Part shown: in pieces, positions 1-8,215 of the stretch | How the letters are laid out: each line of letters starts with the position of its first letter | How positions within the stretch are numbered: the first letter of the stretch is position 1 | NCBI GenBank assembly: GCA_038227045.1 | Contig: JBBRQD010000015.1 | Location: forward strand, 13,762 to 77,761 | Length of the DNA: 64,000 nt | DNA from: JANXLS01 sp038227045 | GTDB lineage: Bacteria > Planctomycetota > SZUA-567 > H5-PLA8 | Direction: 5' to 3' | The notes under the pieces: model-generated | What the model saw: the letters and a program-made list of their open reading frames with translations, nothing else | The model's database searches: none | Told to the model about the DNA's origin: nothing | Position numbers and translations under genes: made by a program

Positions 1-957
1 ATGGTCAAAAAAAATGCCGCGACGGAAAGCGATCTGGACAACCGGCGGCTCGAAAAAGACAACGCCGACCGCGACGTTCAACTGCGCACTGTCGAAGTCG
101 CGCTGCTCAACGCGGACCTGAAAGAAATTCAGATCAGCCGCAAGTCGCTCGAAGCGCGCGTGCAGCAAAGCCAACTGGCCGTCGAACAAGCCGATCAGGC
201 GCTCAATCGAGCGCGCACGAATTTAACCTACGCGTCAATTGTGTCGCCGATTGACGGCGTGGTCATCGAAAAGACGGTCGAAACCGGCCAGACCATCGCC
301 GCGCAGTTCCAAACCCCTGATCTCTTTAAAATCGCCGCCGACTTGAAGCGGGTTCTGATCACCGCGAACATCGATGAAATCGACGTCGGCAAAATCAAGC
401 CCGGCCAGCACGTCTCGTTCGAAGTGGACGCGTTCCGCGGCGACAAATTCACCGGCATTGTAAAAGCGCTGCATCTAAAACACGAAACCAATGCCAACCT
501 CGTCAGCTACCCGGTCGTGATCGAAGCGGCCAATCCGCCGGTCGACGATTTCCCGCTCGGCAAGCTGCGCCCCGGCATGACCGCGTTTTTGGAATTCGAC
601 ATCAACCATAAGAAGGACATCCCGCGCATCCCCGCCGCCGCGCTGCGCTATACACCGCCGCTTACCGTCACGATCCAAGCGCGCTTGCAGAAAAAAGAGC
701 CGCCGGAGAAAGATCCGCCCAAAGACGATTCCTCAAAAGAAAAAGATCCCGCCGCGAAAAAACCGGCCGGCACATCGGCCACCGTTTACATCAAAGACGC
801 CAAAGGGCAGCCCACCCCAGTCCAAATCCGCGTCGGCGAAAGCAACGGCCAGTTCTTCGAACTGCTCTCAACGGAACTAAAACCCGGCGACGAAGTCATT
901 ACCGGAAACACAGATGCACCGGCCGCCGGGGATTCCGTGCAGGTTCAGGTGGAGTGA
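1..957 (+). CDS. HlyD/MacA-family periplasmic adaptor subunit (5' end outside the window)
   Basis: Periplasmic adaptor (membrane fusion protein) of an efflux or ABC export system, linking an inner-membrane pump to the outer membrane. The visible 318 residues begin in an alpha-helical coiled-coil hairpin (about residues 1-75, many Gln/Glu/Leu), then the second half of the lipoyl/barrel-sandwich motif (ASIVSPIDGVVIEK, about 79-92) and beta-barrel and membrane-proximal domains. A Lys/Pro/Asp-rich insert lies at about 225-255. The N-terminal membrane anchor and first half-lipoyl motif are missing, so the Met at base 1 is probably internal and the gene starts upstream. It converges on the ligase gene across a short palindrome. 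Family call is firm; substrate unknown. Confidence 0.85.
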   Translation: MVKKNAATESDLDNRRLEKDNADRDVQLRTVEVALLNADLKEIQISRKSLEARVQQSQLAVEQADQALNRARTNLTYASIVSPIDGVVIEKTVETGQTIAAQFQTPDLFKIAADLKRVLITANIDEIDVGKIKPGQHVSFEVDAFRGDKFTGIVKALHLKHETNANLVSYPVVIEAANPPVDDFPLGKLRPGMTAFLEFDINHKKDIPRIPAAALRYTPPLTVTIQARLQKKEPPEKDPPKDDSSKEKDPAAKKPAGTSATVYIKDAKGQPTPVQIRVGESNGQFFELLSTELKPGDEVITGNTDAPAAGDSVQVQVE

Positions 958-970
958 GAAAGTTTTAGTA

Positions 971-991
971 GGACGGACTGCCAGTCCGTCC
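971..991. repeat. 21-base palindrome, CTGCCAG family (possible bidirectional terminator)
   Basis: Perfect 9-base arms (GGACGGACT / AGTCCGTCC) around a GCC loop, in the 38-base gap between two convergent genes. The same core (GGACGG[A/G]CTGCCAG) recurs at 45603-45623 and, imperfectly, at 58372-58392. The convergent position fits a bidirectional terminator; the recurrence suggests a dispersed REP-like element. Confidence 0.75.
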
Positions 992-995
992 TGCG

Positions 996-2297
996 TCATC
1001 CCACGCTCACCCACCGCCGCGCCTTCATCTCAAATCGCGGCAGGCTTCCAACAGATTCCACCACCACTCGAATACCAAGTTTCTTGTCGAGTTCCGCCGC
1101 GATTTTAGCCGCGATCGCGACGCCGTTTTCGTCGCGGTCGGCTTCAATCTGGATACGAAGCTCGCTCATCGCCCGCACCGTCGCCACTTCGACGCGGAAT
1201 TCCGCGACGGGAAACGCGTAGATGACTTCTTCGATCGCGCTGGGATAAATGTTCACGCCGCGGACGATGATCATGTCGTCGGTGCGGCCCAGAATGCCGC
1301 CGTCCAACGCGGCGAACGAACGGCCACAGGCGCAGGGGTCGCCTTTAAGCGTGGGGCGGGTTAGCCGCACCATGTCGCATGAGCGATAACGGATCGCGGG
1401 GCTGCCGGTGCGGCCAAGATTGGTCAGCACCAGTTCGCCCGTTTCGCCGTCCGCCACGGGCGCGCCAGTCTTCGGGTCCACGCACTCGGCGATGAATTCG
1501 CTTTCGATCACGTGCATGCGTCCGGGCGTCTTTTCGCACTCGAAACTGATCGGTCCCGTTTCAGTCATGCCATAATGATCGACGCAGCGCGCGCCCCACG
1601 ACTCTTCGATAATCGCGCGCGTGCGCGGCACGCTGCCGCCTGGCTCGCCTGCGACAATCAACATGCGCACCGGCGACAGCGCAATGTTGATGCGCTCCTC
1701 TTCCGCGGTCTGAGCCATCCGCATCGCGTACGTCGGCGTGCAGCAGACGACGGTGATGCCATTGTCGAGCATGAAACGCAGCCGCGCGTGCGTGCTCATT
1801 CCGCCCGCCGGAAAACACAGCGCGCCGATGCGCGTGGCGGCTTCGAACGCCGTCCAGAATCCCAGAAACGGGCCGAACGAAAAAGCGAAACACACGCGAT
1901 CCTTTGGCTTCAACCCCGCCGCGCCAAAAACAAACGACCAGTTGCGCACCATCCATTCCCAGCTCGCCGGCGTGTCGAGCCAGCGCAGCGGCGCGGCTCC
2001 GGTGCTGCCGGAAGAGTGGTGGAAACGAGAATAGTCGGTAACCGGAAAAGTCAAATTCGTGCCAAATGGCGACGTCTTCGCCTGGTCGGCAATCAACTCG
2101 GCTTTCGTGAGAAAGGGCAATTGATCGAGCGGCAATTGCGAGAAATCGGGGCCTTTGATGCCGGCCGCCTTGAATCGGGATTTGTAGAATTTATTCGACG
2201 ACAACGTGCCCAGCAACGCGCTCAGTTTCGACGCTTGCAGCGCGCGCAGCTCGTCGGGTTTCAGCTTCTCTTCGGTCGCGTCGTGGAAAAACGGCAT
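996..2297 (-). CDS. PaaK-like AMP-forming acyl/aryl-CoA ligase
   Basis: Adenylate-forming enzyme of the phenylacetate-CoA ligase family: activates a carboxylic acid with ATP, then transfers it to CoA or a carrier thiol. 433 residues, the usual PaaK length. Visible motifs are the P-loop-like HHSSGSTG (about residues 93-100), the adenylate-binding DHYGMTETG in the middle, the YRSCD hinge variant, and the C-terminal GRTDDMIIVRGVNIYP followed by a small C-terminal domain. It is the last gene of a minus-strand run with an acyl carrier protein, thioesterase and glycosyltransferase, so the substrate may be an acyl group for that pathway rather than phenylacetate. No other paa genes are present, so I give no symbol. 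Confidence 0.8.
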   Translation of the reverse strand: MPFFHDATEEKLKPDELRALQASKLSALLGTLSSNKFYKSRFKAAGIKGPDFSQLPLDQLPFLTKAELIADQAKTSPFGTNLTFPVTDYSRFHHSSGSTGAAPLRWLDTPASWEWMVRNWSFVFGAAGLKPKDRVCFAFSFGPFLGFWTAFEAATRIGALCFPAGGMSTHARLRFMLDNGITVVCCTPTYAMRMAQTAEEERINIALSPVRMLIVAGEPGGSVPRTRAIIEESWGARCVDHYGMTETGPISFECEKTPGRMHVIESEFIAECVDPKTGAPVADGETGELVLTNLGRTGSPAIRYRSCDMVRLTRPTLKGDPCACGRSFAALDGGILGRTDDMIIVRGVNIYPSAIEEVIYAFPVAEFRVEVATVRAMSELRIQIEADRDENGVAIAAKIAAELDKKLGIRVVVESVGSLPRFEMKARRWVSVG

Positions 2298-2304
2298 ACA
2301 ATCG

Positions 2305-2343
2305 GGTTCCAGGTTCCAAGTTGCGATCCAGAAACCTGGAACC
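2305..2343. repeat. Small inverted repeat between ligase and EamA-like gene
   Basis: Perfect 11-base arms (GGTTCCAGGTT at 2305-2315 and AACCTGGAACC at 2333-2343) with a 17-base spacer, in the 58-base gap between two minus-strand genes. It may form a stem-loop in the mRNA. The low-complexity text (GGTTCCAGGTTCCAAG) resembles other hairpin elements in this window. Confidence 0.6.
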
Positions 2344-2355
2344 GCGACGTCTTCG

Positions 2356-2856
2356 TTATTTGAACAGCGTGACGATGGCGCCGCCGGCCGCGCTCAGGAG
2401 AATCCCGACGATGAACATCGGCTTGATGGCAACGGATGCCCCGGGCTGCTGCGATTTCAAATAGACCGCAAACAGCGCTGCGACGACGGGCGCGCCGGCG
2501 AAGACGACCGCCATCACTTGCGCGGCACCCAAACCGGCTTCGGCGGGTGTCGCGCCCTTCGGGATGTTTCCGCTCAAAGCGTACAGCAGCGTGAGTGCGC
2601 CGATCGCGCCGGCTGTTCCGGCGATCAACGACCATTTGATGCCCTCGGGCGATTTGCCAAAATCAAATCCCGAACCGTTGATCGCGATGATCGCCGCCGG
2701 GGCGAGCACGGCGACGAGAAAGTACGCGACGCCGACGAACAGGAACGCCTTGATGCGGTCATGATGAAATCCGGCCGCGCCCCAATTCAAGAGCGCTCCA
2801 TAAAGCCCCCAGCACAACACCGTCGCCAGCGCAAAAATAACCCAATGCAATTTCAT
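2356..2856 (-). CDS. EamA/DMT-like integral membrane protein (half-size)
   Basis: 166-residue hydrophobic protein with about five predicted membrane segments (near residues 4-24, 40-60, 77-95, 108-130 and 143-163) and a Gly/Ala-rich composition typical of the drug/metabolite transporter (EamA) superfamily. At half the usual ten-segment size it would have to dimerise. The start has a strong ribosome site (GGAGGAGGG) directly upstream. Part of the minus-strand run with ACP, thioesterase and ligase. Substrate unknown, and family membership rests on hydropathy pattern and size rather than a diagnostic motif. Confidence 0.55.
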   Translation of the reverse strand: MKLHWVIFALATVLCWGLYGALLNWGAAGFHHDRIKAFLFVGVAYFLVAVLAPAAIIAINGSGFDFGKSPEGIKWSLIAGTAGAIGALTLLYALSGNIPKGATPAEAGLGAAQVMAVVFAGAPVVAALFAVYLKSQQPGASVAIKPMFIVGILLSAAGGAIVTLFK

Positions 2857-2909
2857 GCCCTCCTCCGTAATTAATCAAAACCTGAAATCTGGAATCTGAA
2901 ACCCTTGTA

Positions 2910-3332
2910 TTAAACCGCCACTTCAATCTTATCGCTGAATTCCGCGGGAATAAACGTCGCCTGCATCCGCCCCTCGCGGAATACGCAGCAGACGATCGTC
3001 ACCGAACCGAGCGCGGACGCGTCCGCTTCGCCCTTCTTGCGGAAACTGAATTCGTACGTAATGGCTTTATCCGTCTTTTTAACGACTTTCAGCGTCACGT
3101 CCACTTCGTCTTCGAATTTAAACGGCCGCTTGAAATCGCACGACGCATTGACGCGCGGCCAGCCGATCGACGATCCGTCCGCATTCTTTGTCACCAGCTT
3201 CAACCCCAGCAGCCGATAAAAATCGTGCTCGACCGATTCCATGAATTTGAAAAAATTCGAAAAGTGCATGATGCCGGCGAGGTCGGTGTCGGAGAATTCA
3301 ACGCGGCGGGTAATGGTATGGGTGCTGGGCAT
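2910..3332 (-). CDS. Hot-dog fold acyl-CoA thioesterase (YbgC/4HBT type)
   Basis: 140-residue single-domain hot-dog thioesterase that hydrolyses acyl-CoA or acyl-ACP. The diagnostic N-terminal signature FSDTDLAGIMHFSNFF, with the catalytic Asp near residue 17, is followed by the long central helix (ESVEHDFYRLLG) and the beta strands. The reading frame stays open for 28 codons upstream (to 3416), but that extension runs into a large intergenic hairpin (3355-3490) and reads as non-coding, so the ATG at 3332 is preferred. Neighbours (ACP, ligase, glycosyltransferase) suggest it releases or edits an acyl chain in the same pathway. Confidence 0.8.
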   Translation of the reverse strand: MPSTHTITRRVEFSDTDLAGIMHFSNFFKFMESVEHDFYRLLGLKLVTKNADGSSIGWPRVNASCDFKRPFKFEDEVDVTLKVVKKTDKAITYEFSFRKKGEADASALGSVTIVCCVFREGRMQATFIPAEFSDKIEVAV

Positions 3333-3354
3333 TTCAAAAGAATCCAAGATTGCA

Positions 3355-3490
3355 ATGGGTGGCCATCCCGTCGGGGTGGGCGCCGTCAGGAGCAAGAAGC
3401 CACTCCTGAACCACACTTACTCTAATTCGAGTGTCAAGGGAGAGGCTTCTTGTCGCTGGCGCGACCCACCCTCGGGGGTGGGCCACCCAT
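3355..3490. repeat. Large imperfect hairpin element (136 nt)
   Basis: The whole segment folds back on itself. The left end starts ATGGGTGGCC and the right end finishes GGCCACCCAT; matching inner blocks include CAAGAAGCC on the left against GGCTTCTTG on the right; the tip is the palindrome ACTCTAATTCGAGT near 3419-3432. Arms are about 60 bases with scattered mismatches. It fills the gap between the thioesterase and the GT4 gene and explains the spurious upstream extension of the thioesterase frame. It looks like a MITE-like insertion or a structured RNA. Confidence 0.7.
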
Positions 3491-3543
3491 AACCGATTTC
3501 AATCAGCGACACCGGTGGCATCGACCGTGACATTGAGCCCATC

Positions 3544-4863
3544 TTATCCCGCCGCACTCCCTTTTTCATTCCGTATTCTGAAATCCGCCGTCTGCGCCTT
3601 CAAAATCACCGCCACATCGCGCGCCATCCGGTCCACGCTGAACTTCTCAACGACGTTTTTCCGCCCCTCTTCGCCGAGCTGCGCTGCCAGCTTCGTATTG
3701 GTCAGCAGCGATTCGAGGCCCGCCGCAAGCTGCACCGGGACATCGGGTTCGCACAGAATTCCGCCGCCCGTTTCGGCCAAAATCTCCGGAAACGCCGCGT
3801 GGCGCGGTTGCACCACCGGCACGCCGCACGCCAGTGCCTCCAGCACAAATAATCCAAAGGATTCGCCGTAAGTCGAAGGCACCGAGAAGACAGTGCCGCT
3901 TTGCAGCAACGCGATCTTCTGAGCCTTGTCGAGATTCGGCAAAAAATCCACGTGCGCCAGCAATCCGGCGGTCTTCAAATCGCCGCGAATCGCACGGATA
4001 AAGTCTTTGTCGTTGGCTGTCAACGATCCGCCGATACGCAGGCGCAATTGGGAATGCTCTTTCTTCGCGCGCAAGATCGTGAACGCCTCGACGAGCACCT
4101 TGATCCCCTTTTCAGGCGCCATGCGTGCAAGATACACAATTGTGGGCTTCTCGGGCTTCTTCGCAGCCGGCGCATAGCCGCTCAAATCGATCCCGTTCGG
4201 TACCGCGAAAATTTTCGATTCGGGCAGTTGCAGGCGCGCCGCCATCACTCCCGCATAATACCGGCTGACGCCAATGAACGCGTCCACATGCGCCGAGTTG
4301 CCGCGCAGAATTTCCCATGCCCGTTCGCGGCTCTTTTCGGGCAGATGATCGAGAAAGAAGTCCTCACCTTGCAGCGTGCAGACGATGGGCACTTTCAATT
4401 CCGCGCGCAACCGTTTCGCCGCGCCCGTCATCAGCGCGTTGGACAGGCAAATGACATCGGGCGCGCAACTCGCTTTCAGCCAGTCCACAAGTTTGTCGAT
4501 TTCACGAGCCTGCTTGCCGTCTTCACCGAGCAGCATCGACACGGTCATGTCGCCGAGTTCGGCGGGATTCGTCTTCACGCCAAAACTCGTGGCGAAGCGC
4601 AGGAAACCGGGTGAATCGAGCCCCTTTTCAATCCACTCGGGCAGCGGGCTTAACTTGCTGTTCTGCTGCAGATACACATTGACGCCGCCGAAGAAAATCT
4701 TCTCAATACTGTTGTCCGTTTCATCGGTTGTCAGCGGAGTATAAAGCGGAATCTGCAACGCATCGTGCCCCAGCCGGCGCAACGCGGCGGTCAGCGCGTT
4801 GTCCCGCATACATCCGCCGCAATACATGCCCGCGGCACCGGGGGTGAGGGTGATGATATTCAT
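3544..4863 (-). CDS. Glycosyltransferase family 4 (GT-B fold)
   Basis: 439-residue retaining glycosyltransferase with two Rossmann halves. The C-terminal half carries the donor-binding pattern: PNGIDLSGY, then YLARMAPEKG, then ESFGLFVLEALACGVPVV, the E-x7-E motif of GT4 enzymes. The N-terminus is unusual for the family because the first loop contains a CGGC cluster (MYCGGCMRDNAL, residues 13-24) that could bind metal or form disulfides. Second gene of the minus-strand run after the ACP. The start lies at the edge of an AT-rich inverted repeat and has no clear ribosome site. Donor and acceptor unknown; a glycolipid or exopolysaccharide role is inference. Confidence 0.85.
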   Translation of the reverse strand: MNIITLTPGAAGMYCGGCMRDNALTAALRRLGHDALQIPLYTPLTTDETDNSIEKIFFGGVNVYLQQNSKLSPLPEWIEKGLDSPGFLRFATSFGVKTNPAELGDMTVSMLLGEDGKQAREIDKLVDWLKASCAPDVICLSNALMTGAAKRLRAELKVPIVCTLQGEDFFLDHLPEKSRERAWEILRGNSAHVDAFIGVSRYYAGVMAARLQLPESKIFAVPNGIDLSGYAPAAKKPEKPTIVYLARMAPEKGIKVLVEAFTILRAKKEHSQLRLRIGGSLTANDKDFIRAIRGDLKTAGLLAHVDFLPNLDKAQKIALLQSGTVFSVPSTYGESFGLFVLEALACGVPVVQPRHAAFPEILAETGGGILCEPDVPVQLAAGLESLLTNTKLAAQLGEEGRKNVVEKFSVDRMARDVAVILKAQTADFRIRNEKGSAAG

Positions 4864-4865
4864 TC

Positions 4866-4957
4866 ACCATTTTCCATTTATCATTTTCCAATTGCCATTT
4901 TCTTCGAATACGAGCGCTCACTGAATGGCAAATGAGAAATGGAAAATGGAAAAAGGG
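4866..4957. repeat. A/T-rich inverted repeat built from CCATTTTCCATTT-type words
   Basis: The left part (CCATTTTCCATTTATCATTT, then AATTGCCATTTTC) is mirrored on the right by GAATGGCAAATGAG and AAATGGAAAATGG. The two sides form an imperfect hairpin of about 35-base arms around a GC-richer loop near 4905-4920. It fills the gap between the ACP and GT4 genes, so it would sit in their shared mRNA. Confidence 0.65.
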
Positions 4958-4976
4958 AAATGTAGTTGTCTGGATC

Positions 4977-5207
4977 CTATTTGCTTCCCACAAACGTTAA
5001 TAAATCCCCGACCGTCACCATGCGCGCCGCTTCGTCGTCGCTGATTTCGAGCTGCAGCTTGTCTTCGAGTTCCATGAGCAGTTGCAGACCCTTCGGCGAG
5101 TCGATACCCAGATCGGCGGTCAACTCGGCCTCGGGCTTAAGCGCCGCTTTGTCCTTGCCGGCAATAGTTGCGAGAACGTCCAGAGCTTGGTCTTGTTTTG
5201 TCGTCAT
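4977..5207 (-). CDS. Acyl carrier protein
   Basis: 76-residue acidic, mostly helical carrier protein. The phosphopantetheine site is in LGIDSPKGLQLLMELE, with the attachment Ser at residue 37; the usual DSL is DSP here, a mild deviation. The following acidic recognition helix (MELEDKLQLEISDDE) is typical. GGGAG precedes the ATG. It is the first gene of the run ACP, GT4, thioesterase, membrane protein, ligase, and not beside fab genes, so it probably serves a dedicated pathway rather than bulk fatty acid synthesis. Confidence 0.85.
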   Translation of the reverse strand: MTTKQDQALDVLATIAGKDKAALKPEAELTADLGIDSPKGLQLLMELEDKLQLEISDDEAARMVTVGDLLTFVGSK

Positions 5208-5470
5208 TCGTTTCGACTCCCGAACTAGATATGGTTGTTAAACTTCGACTATCCACAATAGTTTAACGCAGACGCAGGCTTGCTGCAATCAGCGGCTTGA
5301 ATGAAGGGAATTTGCGCTAGAGTGTAAAAGTTTTCAAAATTTGGTGTTTACTTTGCACGGCGTTCACGCAGAATTACCGGACAATTGCCATTATGCATGG
5401 AACGAAAAGCGAGGGCTTCAGCCGGCGTGTGTCGTTGCCCTATTTCTTCGTTTGGCTTGGAGGATCGAGT

Positions 5471-5686
5471 ATGAGTCGTTTGTTTGCGCGTCTCTGTTTT
5501 TTGACGTTTGCCTCAACAGTGGTTTTGCTCACCGGATGTGGTTCAACCGGCGGTGCCAGTAGTTCAAGTTCAACAACATCTAGCAGCAGCGAATACCGTG
5601 GACGGGGCATGGAACTCCACGACGCGCGCGCCGCGGCAGCCCTGACCGATTCGGGTTGTTCCGTCGTCAATGGTGTGACAAGGTGA
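5471..5686 (+). CDS. Small serine-rich lipoprotein
   Basis: 71-residue predicted lipoprotein. Signal peptide MSRLFARLCFLTFAS..., lipobox LTGC with lipidated Cys near residue 23, then a Gly/Ser/Thr-rich spacer (SSSSSTTSSSS) and a short C-terminal segment. The ATG at 5471 is chosen because GGAGG lies 6-10 bases upstream and the signal peptide starts there; an earlier in-frame ATG at 5393 would add a non-signal extension. Function unknown. Small lipoproteins of similar build occur at 16650 and 42678. Confidence 0.65.
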   Translation: MSRLFARLCFLTFASTVVLLTGCGSTGGASSSSSTTSSSSEYRGRGMELHDARAAAALTDSGCSVVNGVTR

Positions 5687-5726
5687 CGAAACTAACCCCC
5701 TGCGCGCCGTGTGCGTGCATTAAAGC

Positions 5727-5794
5727 AGGGCGGATTTCTAATCCGCCTATAGTCTCAGATTTAACAACCATGGGGCGGATTAGAAATCCGCCCT
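5727..5794. terminator. Double-palindrome hairpin followed by a T-run
   Basis: Two 21-base arms (5727-5747 and 5774-5794) are perfect reverse complements, separated by 26 bases. Each arm is itself a palindrome (GGCGGATT-TCT-AATCCGCC), so alternative folds are possible. The right arm is followed by ACTTTTTTATT, giving an intrinsic-terminator shape for the upstream lipoprotein gene. The GGCGGATT text also resembles the dispersed hairpin families in this window. Confidence 0.7.
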
Positions 5795-5945
5795 ACTTTT
5801 TTATTGCTATTTGCGATGCGTGATCAAACGACGCCATTGCGTTGAAAAGTAGTGCACCCAATTTCCCCTTAAATTTTCAATCCACTCCGCAGCCTGCCGC
5901 GTATAATCAGCGGGAATTCTCAATGCCAAACCGCGAACCGGGATC

Positions 5946-6926
5946 ATGCTAAAAAGTCTTCGACGCATCTGGGCCGTAGGCGCGCTGACCGGGTCGGAAG
6001 GCTTGCGCCAGCCGGCATTTTTCATTCTGTTCATGGCCGCCGCCGGGCTGACCGCATTCTCGCCGCGCTTCGCCGCGTTCCATCTCAATGAGAGCGCCAA
6101 AATGGTCGTCGACCTGGGCCTATCCACGGCGATGACCTTCTCCGCGCTGCTGGCGCTGCTCACCGCGAGCGCCACGGTGAGCGATGAAATAGAGGGGCGC
6201 ACCGCGCTGACCATGCTCGCCAAGCCGCTGCGCCGTGAAGAATTCATTCTTGGAAAATTCATCGGTGTGGCCGGTGTCGCGGTGGCCTTCTGCGTGCTGA
6301 TGTCGCCGGTGCTGCTGGCGACATTGCGCAGCCAGAAATACGACGAATCCATCGATCCGCGCTTTCTCGGCGGCGCGTTATGGGCCGGGATTTTTTTTCT
6401 GGCGCTGACCGGCGCAGGACTGATCGCGAAGCTGCTCTTCGATCGTGGCCCAGGCGCGATGGGCGCATTCTGGATCGCCTACCCGCTGGCGTCGATTTTC
6501 CTGGTCGTGTATCTGCTGCCAGGCGCTGCCAAATGGGATTTTCGAATTTTGATGGGCCTGATCTTCGGCGCGTTGCACGCCGCATTGATTTCAGCATTTG
6601 CCGTGGCGCTGGCAACCCGTTTCACGCTGGTTCAGGCATCCATCGGCACAGCCGCTTTTTTTCTGGTTGGACATGCATCGGGAGCGATCCTCTCCCCGTT
6701 CCGCGATGGCGGGCAGCACCTGAGCCTCATCGGCACGATCTTCCGCGCCGTTCTTCCAGATCTCGATCAGTTCAACATCACCGACGCGCTCGCGACCGCC
6801 TACCTCGACCAGCCCACGCCAATCCCCTGGGACATCGTGGCGGGCTCGACACTTTACGCGGGATTGTACGGTGCCGCGCTGCTGGCCCTCGCGGCCGCGT
6901 TGTTTGCCAACCGCGAATTGAGCTGA
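5946..6926 (+). CDS. ABC-2 type transporter permease
   Basis: 326-residue inner-membrane protein with about six membrane segments (first near residues 22-40, then 50-75, 115-130, 155-175, 185-240 and a last near 305-320). An early soluble stretch reads DEIEGRTALTMLAKPLRREEFILGKF, the hallmark of ABC-2 permeases of the NatB/CcmB-like type. The cognate ATPase is not adjacent; an ABC ATPase lies at 62.8 kb and an HlyD adaptor at the left edge, but neither is linked in an operon. Substrate unknown. It converges tightly on the aldo/keto reductase (5-base gap). Confidence 0.75.
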   Translation: MLKSLRRIWAVGALTGSEGLRQPAFFILFMAAAGLTAFSPRFAAFHLNESAKMVVDLGLSTAMTFSALLALLTASATVSDEIEGRTALTMLAKPLRREEFILGKFIGVAGVAVAFCVLMSPVLLATLRSQKYDESIDPRFLGGALWAGIFFLALTGAGLIAKLLFDRGPGAMGAFWIAYPLASIFLVVYLLPGAAKWDFRILMGLIFGALHAALISAFAVALATRFTLVQASIGTAAFFLVGHASGAILSPFRDGGQHLSLIGTIFRAVLPDLDQFNITDALATAYLDQPTPIPWDIVAGSTLYAGLYGAALLALAAALFANRELS

Positions 6927-6931
6927 AGCGG

Positions 6932-7843
6932 TTAGAGCACATTCGCACCAGTCGAAGCCGTCCAGATTCTAAACCACTGTTCGCGCGTTAATTTCAACTC
7001 CGCCGCTTCGGCGGCGGCGCGCAATCGCACCGCCTTTCCAGTTCCCAGAACCGGAATGATCCGCGCCGGATGGCTCAACAGCCACGCGAGCGCAATCGTG
7101 TCGATGCTCGCCGAATCGCATTGCGCGCCAATCTCCACCAGCACCGCGCGCACGCGTTCGGCCTGCGGGCTGATGCCGCTGAACAGCGTCCCGCCGCCCA
7201 GAGGCGACCACGCCATCGGAGCAATGCCCAGCCGCTGGCACTGGTCCAGCGAACCGTCCTGAAACGCGTTCAATTTCAGCACCGAGATTTCAATCTGGTT
7301 GGTCACCAGCGGTATGGGCAGGCGCGAGGCCAGCAGGTCGAACTGGCTCGGCGTGAAATTGGAGACGCCGACGTGCCGCACTTTTCCGGATATGACCAAA
7401 CTCGCCAGCGCATCGGCGGTCTCGCTGGCGTCCATGAACGGGTCTGGGCGGTGCAACAGCAGCAGATCGAGAAAATCGGTGTTCAACAGCCGCAGCGAAT
7501 TTTCAACCGACGCTTGGATGTGCGCACGGCTCGTATCGTAATGCTTGAGCTTGTTTTCCGGGTGCTGCGCGGAGACGGGACGGATGCCGCATTTGCTCAC
7601 CAATTGCAGGCGCGCCCGCAGCGCGGGTTCCTCGCGCAACGCCGCGCCAAAGAGACCCTCGCACGCATAATCGCCATAGATGTCGGCGTGGTCCACGGTC
7701 GTGATGCCAAGTTCCACTGATGTGTGCAACAAGTCAATCAATTCGTTCGTGGAAATCTTCCACGTCGAAAGCCGCCACGCGCCGAAAACCACGCGCGAAC
7801 AGGTTGGGCCTTGAGGATGAAGTTTAACCGCCGACACGGCCAT
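6932..7843 (-). CDS. Aldo/keto reductase
   Basis: 303-residue NADPH-dependent oxidoreductase with a TIM barrel. The catalytic tetrad is visible: Asp and Tyr in VDHADIYGDY, Lys in VSKCG and His in LLLLHRPDP. The Arg/Lys-rich NADP-binding C-terminal region contains IIPVLGTGKAVRLRAAA. Most like the YdhF-type bacterial subgroup by the IYGDYACEGLFG and VSNFTPSQFD blocks. AGGAA precedes the ATG. Followed 11 bases upstream on the same strand by the DUF4404 gene; substrate unknown. Confidence 0.9.
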   Translation of the reverse strand: MAVSAVKLHPQGPTCSRVVFGAWRLSTWKISTNELIDLLHTSVELGITTVDHADIYGDYACEGLFGAALREEPALRARLQLVSKCGIRPVSAQHPENKLKHYDTSRAHIQASVENSLRLLNTDFLDLLLLHRPDPFMDASETADALASLVISGKVRHVGVSNFTPSQFDLLASRLPIPLVTNQIEISVLKLNAFQDGSLDQCQRLGIAPMAWSPLGGGTLFSGISPQAERVRAVLVEIGAQCDSASIDTIALAWLLSHPARIIPVLGTGKAVRLRAAAEAAELKLTREQWFRIWTASTGANVL

Positions 7844-7854
7844 AATTTCAATTC

Positions 7855-8187
7855 CTAAATTCCCGTATTAGAGAGCAGCATGCCGAGCGAATTGACCAAC
7901 TCCGTCAAACGCGGATGCTGTGCCTCAAGCCCCGAGACGGCCGAATTAAGCCCTTCAAGCGCGTGCTGAACCGACTTCGGATCCTTCGACGCGCGCGTGG
8001 CTTCGTGCGTCGAAAGCGCCACATATCCGGCGACGCTGCGCGCCTGATCGGCGTCGGCTTTCTCCAGGACAGCCAGTTCCGACTTCAGTGTGCCCAGCAG
8101 CGTTTGCAGTTCGACGCGCTGCCCGGCGCTTAAACCCGCGGCGTTTTTCAGGCGGGATTCAATGCTGGCGATGGTGTCTTCAATCAT
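7855..8187 (-). CDS. DUF4404 family protein
   Basis: 110-residue soluble helical protein. The pattern of a helical N-terminus, a central region, then EAQHPRLTELVNSLGMLLSNTGI at the C-terminus matches DUF4404, a small family of unknown function seen in proteobacteria and planctomycetes. GAGG precedes the ATG. It sits between the secreted protein gene at 8216 and the aldo/keto reductase, all on the minus strand, and could be co-transcribed with them. Confidence 0.65.
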   Translation of the reverse strand: MIEDTIASIESRLKNAAGLSAGQRVELQTLLGTLKSELAVLEKADADQARSVAGYVALSTHEATRASKDPKSVQHALEGLNSAVSGLEAQHPRLTELVNSLGMLLSNTGI

Positions 8188-8215
8188 GAATTAAAACCTC
8201 GAGTGATGATGCGCG

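Noticed and set aside
3333..3416. 28-residue N-terminal extension of the thioesterase
   Set aside because: It reads into the large hairpin at 3355-3490 and lacks thioesterase-like sequence; the ATG at 3332 gives the normal family N-terminus.
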